Below, one piece after another: positions 5,971 to 8,453 of a stretch of DNA of 8,453 bases. The DNA comes from UBA668 sp043740085 (GTDB lineage: Bacteria; Actinomycetota; Acidimicrobiia; Acidimicrobiales; Ilumatobacteraceae). Every line of letters starts with the position of its first letter. The first letter of the stretch is position 1. A program made the translations under genes and the position numbers. The stretch spans positions 1 to 8,453 of the forward strand of contig JAYUCY010000089.1 of assembly GCA_043740085.1 (NCBI GenBank), read 5' to 3'. The notes below the pieces were generated by a model that saw only the letters and a list, made by a program, of their open reading frames with translations, had not been told where the DNA came from and did not search any database.

Positions 5971-7005
5971 TCATGGCAACAGGGGAAGTCGCAAATTAGG
6001 GTATGCGCCAGCGTCGAGCGCGGTGGGCCCGTCACTGCGCAAGCGGTGCCAGCCGGCCGCAGCAATCATCGCCGCGTTGTCGGTGCACATCGCCCGGCTG
6101 GGCAGGAAGCCGTGAATGCCCACGTCGGTGCACACGGTGAGGAAACGCTCGCGTAGCAGCGAGTTGGCTGCCACGCCACCGCCAAGCACCAGACCGCGTG
6201 CGCCCACCTGCTCGGCAGCGCGCCGCGCCTTGGTCACCAGCACATCAACGACCGCCGCCTGGAACGACGCCGACACGTCGCTGGCCGACACGTCAGGGTT
6301 CTTGCGCACGTAATTCATCACCGAGGTCTTCAAGCCGCTGAAGCTGAAGTCAAGGCCGTCGTTCAACATTGCGCGCGGGAAGTTGATGGCCTCCGGGTCG
6401 CCGAACTGCGCCTCGCGATCAATGGCTGGCCCGCCCGGGTAGCCGAGGCCAAGGAAGCGAGCAACCTTGTCGAAGGCCTCGCCGGCGGCATCGTCGATGC
6501 TCTGGCCGAGCAGCCGGTACTGACCATGATCCTGCATCTCGATCAGCATCGTGTGGCCACCCGAGACCAGCATCACGACCATCGGAAACTCCAATGTCGG
6601 GTCCTCCAGGAACGCCGCGTACAGATGCGCTTCCATGTGGTTGACACCGACGAAAGGCACGCCCCACGTGAGTGCGAGAGCCTTCGCAGCCGACACGCCG
6701 ACCAGCAGCGCGCCGATGAGGCCGGGCCCGACGGTGCAGGCGACGGCATCGATGCGTTCCTCGCTGACACCGGCCTCCACGATTGCGCGGGCGATCATCG
6801 GGTTCAACAAATCGAGGTGCGCGCGGCTGGCGATTTCGGGGACCACGCCGCCATACTGCGCGTGTAGATCCACCTGTGTACTGACCGCGCTGGACACCAC
6901 GTCGTAGCCGCCCATCACCAACGCGGCGGCGGTTTCGTCGCAACTGGTCTCGATGCCAAGCACCAGCGTTGCATCGTTGACGGGGCCCCTCATGTTGTCG
7001 CTCAT
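5971..7005 (-). CDS. tsaD: tRNA N6-adenosine threonylcarbamoyltransferase TsaD
   Basis: TsaD transfers the threonylcarbamoyl group from threonylcarbamoyl-AMP to A37 of ANN-decoding tRNAs, working with TsaB and TsaE in the cytoplasm. From the ATG at 7005 the protein is 344 residues, the normal size. ASKHA-fold landmarks are 'LGIETSCDETAAALV' (16-30), 'YGGVVPEIASRAH' (51-63), 'TVGPGLIGALLVG' (91-103), the metal ligands in 'NHMEAH' (His123, His127), 'VSGGHT' (147-152), 'DDAAGEAFDKVAR' (171-183), 'GYPGGP' (188-193), 'FSFSGLKT' (220-227), 'GGGVAAN' (275-281) and 'CTDNAAMIA' (307-315, Asp309 the likely third metal ligand). The start overlaps the rimI stop as ATGA (7002-7005) and has a strong GGAGG seven bases upstream. 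A longer frame to 7224 only reads through rimI and is not real. A short near-duplication 'DVSASDVSAS' lies at 238-247. Confidence 0.97.
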   Translation of the reverse strand: MSDNMRGPVNDATLVLGIETSCDETAAALVMGGYDVVSSAVSTQVDLHAQYGGVVPEIASRAHLDLLNPMIARAIVEAGVSEERIDAVACTVGPGLIGALLVGVSAAKALALTWGVPFVGVNHMEAHLYAAFLEDPTLEFPMVVMLVSGGHTMLIEMQDHGQYRLLGQSIDDAAGEAFDKVARFLGLGYPGGPAIDREAQFGDPEAINFPRAMLNDGLDFSFSGLKTSVMNYVRKNPDVSASDVSASFQAAVVDVLVTKARRAAEQVGARGLVLGGGVAANSLLRERFLTVCTDVGIHGFLPSRAMCTDNAAMIAAAGWHRLRSDGPTALDAGAYPNLRLPLLP

Positions 7006-7544
7006 CGACTGGCCTCCAGGCTGAGGGTGCGCAGGCGGTCGCGATACTCGGGCAACCCCAGGTCGTTGCACCACATGACCATCGCGTCGTCCACGTTCTC
7101 GTAGTATTTCGTGCGGACGCCGGCGGGAATGAAGCCGAACTCGCGATACAGGGCTTGCGCGCCGACATTGCTGACACGCACTTCCAAGGTCAGTGCACCA
7201 CAGCCATGGTCGATGGCCGCCCACGCCAATTCGGCCAACAAGCGAGTGGCGATACCCTGCCGTTGGCGGCTGGCGGCTACTGCGATGTTGGTGACGTGCG
7301 CGTCGCCGACGGCGAACATCAGGCCTCCGTAACCCACAACGTCGTTGCCGTCGCGCGCAACGAGGTAGTGCCGCTCATCGCGGCGCATCATCTCGATCTC
7401 GCTCTGAAATACACCGATGGTCCACGGCAGCGGGTACGACGCCTGCTCGATGGGCATGACATCGGCAAGATGTCTCCGACGCAGCGGCTCGATGGCCAAG
7501 CCATCGCCACCGGTGCGGCCGAGGAAGCGCGCGAGCACGCTCAC
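7002..7544 (-). CDS. rimI: Ribosomal protein S18-alanine N-acetyltransferase RimI (GNAT family)
   Basis: RimI acetylates the N-terminal alanine of ribosomal protein S18 in E. coli and can act on other protein N-termini. From the GTG at 7544 it is 180 residues, slightly long for the family because of about 15 extra residues at each end. GNAT features are the N-terminal 'IEPLRRRHLADVMPIEQASYPLPW' type block (about 18-41), 'HVTNIAVAASRQRQGIATRLL' type motif A with the acetyl-CoA loop at Arg93-Ala99, 'LEVRVSNVGAQALYREFGF' (120-138) and 'VRTKYYEN' (143-150). The GTG overlaps the tsaB stop as GTGA and has a strong GGGAGGG six bases upstream, which decides the start against the open frame to 7766. 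It sits between tsaB and tsaD, a frequent arrangement in bacteria. The substrate is inferred from family and context. Confidence 0.94.
   Translation of the reverse strand: MSVLARFLGRTGGDGLAIEPLRRRHLADVMPIEQASYPLPWTIGVFQSEIEMMRRDERHYLVARDGNDVVGYGGLMFAVGDAHVTNIAVAASRQRQGIATRLLAELAWAAIDHGCGALTLEVRVSNVGAQALYREFGFIPAGVRTKYYENVDDAMVMWCNDLGLPEYRDRLRTLSLEASR
7013..7017 (-). promoter_or_regulatory. Ribosome binding site of tsaD
   Basis: On the minus strand these bases read GGAGG, seven bases before the ATG at 7005. The site lies in the 3' end of rimI and fixes the tsaD start at the codon that overlaps the rimI stop, ruling out the upstream open frame. Confidence 0.85.
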
Positions 7545-8242
7545 TTCGAACCCTCCCGGGTGGACCAGTTGATCTGCGCATCGGGCGCCCGCAGATACAT
7601 CGGCTGAATCTCCCACGGGTTCACCCACTCCTCGCGGAGTGCACGAGCGTGGGCCAACTGCACCAGCGGTGCAGCCGACGGATGCGACAGGAACTGCTCG
7701 GCAAACTCGCAGCGGACTCCAGCCGCGATCTCGTCTTGATAGCGCAGCGCACCGTCGCCCACACACACCACGTTCTGCCCGCGAGCCATCAGGTCGGCCA
7801 CCAAGTCGTCGACCGAGCCGACGCGCGGTTCGGTGACCCGCTGCACTCCGCCCGGCACCGGCCGGTAGAACGCGTAGAACATTTCGCCCTTACGAGCATC
7901 GATGACGGCGGCGATGGTGCGGTCCGAGTAGCGCAGCGGAAAGGCCAGCAGATCGAGCGAGGTGATGCCGATCATGGGCACACGCAGCGCTTGGGCGATG
8001 GCCTTGCCAGCCGCGAGGCCGACGCGCATTCCCGTAAAGAGCCCAGGGCCGACGTCGACGGCGATGGCGCCGAACTCGACAATCTCGATGTCCGCCTGGC
8101 GGCACAGGAACTGGATTGCCGGCGCCAACGTTTCCGCATGCCGACGTCCACGAGAGACCTCGAACATGCCGAGCACACCCTCATGCCCACCGATGGCAAC
8201 GCTGACCTGCTGCGTCGCCGTTTCAATACCAAGGATCAGCAT
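7541..8242 (-). CDS. tsaB: tRNA threonylcarbamoyladenosine biosynthesis protein TsaB
   Basis: TsaB is the catalytically inactive partner of TsaD. It dimerises with TsaD and forms the scaffold that TsaE joins for t6A synthesis. The 233 residues match the family. Visible landmarks are 'ILGIETAT' (3-10), 'RRHAETLAPAI' (33-43), 'VDVGPGLFTGMRVGLAAGK' (62-80), 'GITSLDLLA' (92-100), 'AVIDARKGEMFYAFY' (112-126) and the C-terminal 'PMYLRAPDAQINW' (214-226). It lacks the 'NHMEAH' metal motif of TsaD, which separates the two paralogues. The ATG at 8242 overlaps the tsaE stop by seven bases (8236-8242), and only a weak GGTGG-like site precedes it, so coupling to tsaE translation is likely. Its own stop overlaps the rimI GTG by four bases. 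Confidence 0.96.
   Translation of the reverse strand: MLILGIETATQQVSVAIGGHEGVLGMFEVSRGRRHAETLAPAIQFLCRQADIEIVEFGAIAVDVGPGLFTGMRVGLAAGKAIAQALRVPMIGITSLDLLAFPLRYSDRTIAAVIDARKGEMFYAFYRPVPGGVQRVTEPRVGSVDDLVADLMARGQNVVCVGDGALRYQDEIAAGVRCEFAEQFLSHPSAAPLVQLAHARALREEWVNPWEIQPMYLRAPDAQINWSTREGSK
7551..7557 (-). promoter_or_regulatory. Ribosome binding site of rimI
   Basis: On the minus strand these bases read GGGAGGG, six bases before the GTG at 7544. The site lies in the last codons of tsaB and supports the GTGA overlap start of rimI over the much longer open frame. Confidence 0.85.
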
Positions 8243-8453
8243 GTGAACGCCACCGTCGCCGCCTCGACTCGTTCCCAGCGAGCGGCCCAGGCACGCCCAA
8301 TGCCCCCGAGTGTGACCATGCGCGCGTCCTCGTCATCCTCGACCGCATCGAGCTGCACCAGCAGATGTTCGCCCAGCGAGCGGGCGACGACATCGCCCCA
8401 CTCCACCAGCACGATGCCGTCGTATTCCAGCAGCTCGGCCAGCGCGAGGTCGG
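8236..8453 (-). CDS. tsaE: TsaE, t6A biosynthesis ATPase (C-terminal part, cut by the window edge)
   Basis: Translating the minus strand from the right edge gives 71 residues ending in a TGA at 8236-8238. The piece contains 'GIVLVEWGD' (residues 12-20 of the fragment), the conserved C-terminal strand and turn of TsaE, in a form like the 'VVEWGE' seen in actinobacterial TsaE. It continues with a 'LGEHLLVQL' strand typical of the end of the protein. TsaE binds and hydrolyses ATP to drive turnover of the TsaB-TsaD complex; its P-loop and switch residues lie outside the window. The stop overlaps the tsaB ATG by seven bases, and tsaE-tsaB-rimI-tsaD is a common bacterial order, which supports the call. 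About 30 residues after the VEW motif are poorly conserved. Confidence 0.88.
   Translation of the reverse strand, partial: DLALAELLEYDGIVLVEWGDVVARSLGEHLLVQLDAVEDDEDARMVTLGGIGRAWAARWERVEAATVAFTC

Noticed and set aside
5961..6065. N-terminal extension of the methyltransferase
   Set aside because: The extra 35 codons lie inside tsaD and resemble nothing in the family, while the ATG at 5960 has a suitable GAGAG site.
7006..7224. N-terminal extension of tsaD
   Set aside because: The extra 73 codons read rimI in another frame; the strong GGAGG and ATGA overlap fix the start at 7005.
7545..7766. N-terminal extension of rimI
   Set aside because: The extra 74 codons lie inside tsaB, and GGGAGGG plus the GTGA overlap fix the start at 7544.

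Overview
The window is high-GC chromosomal DNA with short gaps, 4-7 base gene overlaps and GTG starts, which suggests an actinobacterium. The secreted L,D-transpeptidase with repeated 'xRVxDTR' modules, and a TsaE tail of the actinobacterial type, make a member of Acidimicrobiia (Ilumatobacter-like) plausible. That lineage is inferred from general familiarity; no search was run.

Layout. (1) Positions 1-858, plus strand: the 3' part of an unrecognised gene. (2) 859-1013: a convergent spacer with only weak inverted repeats. (3) 1014-2728, minus strand: a two-gene unit, dus (tRNA-dihydrouridine synthase) followed by maf (nucleotide pyrophosphatase), joined by an ATGA overlap. (4) 2729-2814: a short divergent promoter region; the plus-strand side has a good candidate for a leaderless promoter. 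(5) 2815-4782, plus strand: a 655-residue exported cell-wall protein with a signal peptide, three related beta-rich modules, a peptidoglycan-binding domain and a YkuD L,D-transpeptidase domain. (6) 4783-4817: a convergent junction with a short tandem repeat across the stop codon and a hairpin. (7) 4818-8453, minus strand: a tightly packed unit read tsaE (partial) - tsaB - rimI - tsaD - THUMP/UPF0020 RNA methyltransferase.

The minus-strand unit at 4818-8453 carries three of the four bacterial genes specific to N6-threonylcarbamoyladenosine (t6A) at tRNA position 37: TsaD, TsaB and the ATPase TsaE. The fourth, TsaC/TsaC2, which makes threonylcarbamoyl-AMP, is not in the window. RimI, an N-terminal acetyltransferase, sits between tsaB and tsaD as in many bacteria, and an RNA methyltransferase follows. 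With dus, most of the window concerns RNA modification; the L,D-transpeptidase is a cell-envelope gene set between two such units.

I found no mobile element, CRISPR array, tRNA or rRNA, and no convincing new multi-gene system. The least ordinary items are the architecture of the L,D-transpeptidase, its predicted leaderless promoter, the repeat and hairpin cluster at its 3' end, and the unrecognised partial gene at the left edge.
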